Shown in pieces: positions 5,277 to 6,102 of a DNA stretch of 6,102 nucleotides. This DNA comes from Pseudomonadota bacterium (GTDB taxonomy: Bacteria > Pseudomonadota > Alphaproteobacteria > Caulobacterales > Aquidulcibacteraceae): positions 1 through 6,102 of the forward strand of contig JAEYPY010000005.1 of NCBI GenBank assembly GCA_023410295.1. The letters run 5' to 3'. Under the pieces are notes generated by a model that worked only from the letters and a program-made list of their open reading frames with translations, was not told where the DNA came from and made no database searches. Each line of letters opens with the position of its first letter. The stretch's first letter is position 1. Position numbers and translations under genes: made by a program.

Positions 5277-5660
5277 ATGAGCGAAAGAACTGGCCTGACC
5301 CGTGTCATCCTCCGCCTGGGGCGCAACCCCGACGCTGGCTATCCCGATGGCCACGACGATTATGGTTATGTTCTGCACGCCCCGCTCGATAGCGATTACA
5401 AGCTCGACGCCGCACTTTGGCGCGATAAGAAATCGGCCTGCACTGTGCGCCGTTTCCAGCCGCATGAAACGCCGGCCGACGGCTGGCTCCGCCATCGCGG
5501 CGACAACTGGTATTTTTGGTACGACGAGGCGGACGAAGGTCGTGAAGAGCCGCTGTTCAAGTTGGGCGGCCGCGAACTGCGCCCCGGGGAATATGTCACC
5601 GTGCGCGAGGGCGATGGCGACGTCCTGACATTCCGAGTCGCCGAAGCCGTTCGCATCTAG
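5277..5660 (+). CDS. Conserved-looking protein of unknown function, 127 aa
   Basis: I do not recognise a named domain, though the sequence looks like a conserved alphaproteobacterial hypothetical protein. The start is ATG at 5277, supported by AAAGGAG at 5264-5270; the frame is open further upstream, but that part overlaps the divergent HD gene. The N-terminus is MSERTGLTRVILRLGRNPDA, followed by an acidic/aromatic segment with GHDDYGYVLHAPLD at 25-38, an ALWRDKKSACTVRRF stretch at 46-60, a Trp/Tyr-rich NWYFWYDE at 77-84, and an RPGEYVTVREGDGDVLTFRV C-terminus at 102-121. Alternating hydrophobic and charged residues and little Ala suggest a compact beta-rich cytosolic fold. There is no signal peptide or membrane helix. 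One Cys (55) is present, with His at 26, 34, 63 and 73. It is transcribed divergently from the HD gene. Confidence 0.85.
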   Translation: MSERTGLTRVILRLGRNPDAGYPDGHDDYGYVLHAPLDSDYKLDAALWRDKKSACTVRRFQPHETPADGWLRHRGDNWYFWYDEADEGREEPLFKLGGRELRPGEYVTVREGDGDVLTFRVAEAVRI

Positions 5661-5669
5661 GTTCCCGGC

Positions 5670-5683
5670 TTAACGTCTTTTAA
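5670..5683. promoter_or_regulatory. CtrA-like TTAA-N6-TTAA motif
   Basis: TTAAC at 5670-5674 and TTAAC at 5680-5684 form a direct repeat with 6 nt between the TTAA cores. The CtrA consensus of alphaproteobacteria is TTAA-N7-TTAA, so this is one base short. It lies about 100 nt before the exported-protein gene at 5780. If it overlapped a -35 region, transcription would start near 5710, just upstream of the hairpin at 5720. Low confidence without the taxon or more sites. Confidence 0.3.
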
Positions 5684-5711
5684 CCGCGGCGCGCGGGCCG
5701 GTTTGCGGTTA
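5681..5711. repeat. 7-bp perfect inverted repeat in the intergenic region
   Basis: TAACCGC at 5681-5687 and GCGGTTA at 5705-5711 are exact reverse complements separated by 17 nt of GC-rich sequence. The repeat begins 20 nt after the stop of the 127-aa gene. No run of T follows, so it is not a typical intrinsic terminator. It could be an operator or a weak stem protecting the 3' end of the upstream mRNA. Confidence 0.4.
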
Positions 5712-5719
5712 CGCGCGTT

Positions 5720-5775
5720 GACTCCCGCTTTGCTTTAGCCGGCGCTCCTCCCCCGCGCCGGAGCACTCGGGAGTC
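5720..5775 (+). promoter_or_regulatory. Nested leader hairpin masking the ribosome-binding site of the exported Ala-rich gene
   Basis: GACTCCCG at 5720-5727 is an exact reverse complement of CGGGAGTC at 5768-5775. Inside it, CCGGCGC at 5739-5745 pairs exactly with GCGCCGG at 5755-5761 around the loop TCCTCCCCC. The 3' outer arm contains GGGAG (5769-5773), the Shine-Dalgarno of the ATG at 5780. The inner loop also holds CTCCC, an alternative exact partner for GGGAG. In RNA starting upstream of 5720 the ribosome-binding site would be paired, suggesting translational control. The pairing is read directly; regulation is inferred. The arms also contain GANTC sites. Confidence 0.5.
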
Positions 5776-5779
5776 TCAC

Positions 5780-6102
5780 ATGAAGAAAATTCTTATCGCC
5801 AGCGTGGCGACGGCAGCGTTTGCATTGGCTGCACCGGCGTCCGCGCAGGTTCTCGGCACGGTTCAAGGCGCGGTGGATGCGCAGGCGGCAGTCTCCACTC
5901 AACCGGTGACGGGAACCGTCAACGAAGCGCGTGAAGAGGCGCAGGACACGGCGCGTGAAGCTGCGGACGCCGCGGCGGAAGCAGCGCCGTCTGCTGAAGC
6001 CGCAGCGGCTGCGGGCGCTGCAGTGAGCGCCGAGGCTGGCCCCGCTTCGGCAAGCACTGAAGCGCAAGCCGCCGCTGCTGTCGCGGCGCCGACGGATCAA
6101 GC
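5780..6102 (+). CDS. Exported Ala/Glu-rich protein, N-terminal part
   Basis: This ORF starts with ATG at 5780 and runs off the right edge after 107 codons with no stop. GGGAG at 5769-5773 lies 6 nt upstream. Residues 1-22 (MKKILIASVATAAFALAAPA plus SA) are a clear Sec signal peptide with an ASA cleavage site before Gln23, so the product is periplasmic or surface-located. After VLGTVQGAVDAQAAV come a Pro-Thr stretch and then a low-complexity Ala/Glu region (EAREEAQDTAREAADAAAEA) with possible amphipathic helix or coiled-coil character. I do not recognise a family. It could be the N-terminal spacer of a larger envelope protein whose domain lies outside the window. The preceding intergenic region is unusually rich in inverted repeats, so it may be tightly regulated. 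Confidence 0.8.
   Translation, partial: MKKILIASVATAAFALAAPASAQVLGTVQGAVDAQAAVSTQPVTGTVNEAREEAQDTAREAADAAAEAAPSAEAAAAAGAAVSAEAGPASASTEAQAAAAVAAPTDQ

Noticed and set aside
5681..5711. Intrinsic terminator after the 127-aa gene
   Set aside because: The inverted repeat has a 17-nt loop and is not followed by a T tract, so it does not meet the usual pattern.
5718..5745. TTGACT at 5718-5723 as a -35 box for the exported-protein gene
   Set aside because: No -10-like hexamer occurs 16-18 nt downstream (the sequence there is GGCGCT), and the hexamer overlaps the outer hairpin arm.
5735..6100. A minus-strand Arg/Ser/Cys-rich frame at the right edge
   Set aside because: It is antisense to the signal-peptide-bearing ORF at 5780, which has a proper ribosome-binding site; its composition is the mirror of Ala/Glu-rich codons.
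5930..6102. Ala/Glu-rich codon runs as a possible tandem DNA repeat
   Set aside because: The GCN/GAA codons vary and no fixed unit recurs; it is amino-acid low complexity rather than a DNA repeat.

Overview
The window is GC-rich, gene-dense DNA from a Gram-negative bacterium, most likely an alphaproteobacterium of the Caulobacterales/Hyphomonadaceae type. This rests on the gene content: an MltA-type lytic transglycosylase, an alphaproteobacterial-type NAD regulator (degenerate Nudix plus winged helix), a DOMON-like/DUF1343 pair, and a short Gre-like factor. GANTC sites are also scarce (seven by eye), as in genomes methylated by CcrM. The taxon is inferred; no rRNA or other marker gene is present.

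Left part (1-1811, + strand): the 3' end of mltA is followed by an M23-family metallopeptidase lipoprotein, so two cell-wall hydrolases sit in a row. Next is a short interval carrying a 33-codon ORF with a very strong Shine-Dalgarno and a hydrophobic N-terminus. After it comes a small GreA/GreB-like protein with a shortened coiled coil, which may be translated from a leaderless mRNA.

Centre (1818-5199, - strand): four genes read leftwards: a YfbR-like HD phosphohydrolase, a NadQ/NrtR-like regulator, a DOMON-like protein, and a DUF1343 (NamZ-family) putative exo-beta-N-acetylmuramidase. The HD and regulator genes are tightly packed (about 12 nt apart) and suggest a nucleotide/NAD theme. The DOMON and DUF1343 genes overlap by 4 nt and suggest a sugar or muropeptide theme. 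The DUF1343 gene converges on the Gre-like gene with only 6 nt between the stop codons.

Right part (5200-6102, + strand): a compact divergent control region separates the HD gene from a conserved-looking 127-aa protein of unknown function. Beyond it, 5661-5779 is unusually structured. It has a near-CtrA-type TTAA pair, a 7-bp inverted repeat, and a nested hairpin (8-bp outer and 7-bp inner stem) whose 3' outer arm contains the ribosome-binding site of the next gene. That gene encodes an exported Ala/Glu-rich protein running off the right edge. The hairpin that could mask its ribosome-binding site is the most interesting signal I found. I did not see a mobile element, CRISPR array, tRNA or defence system.
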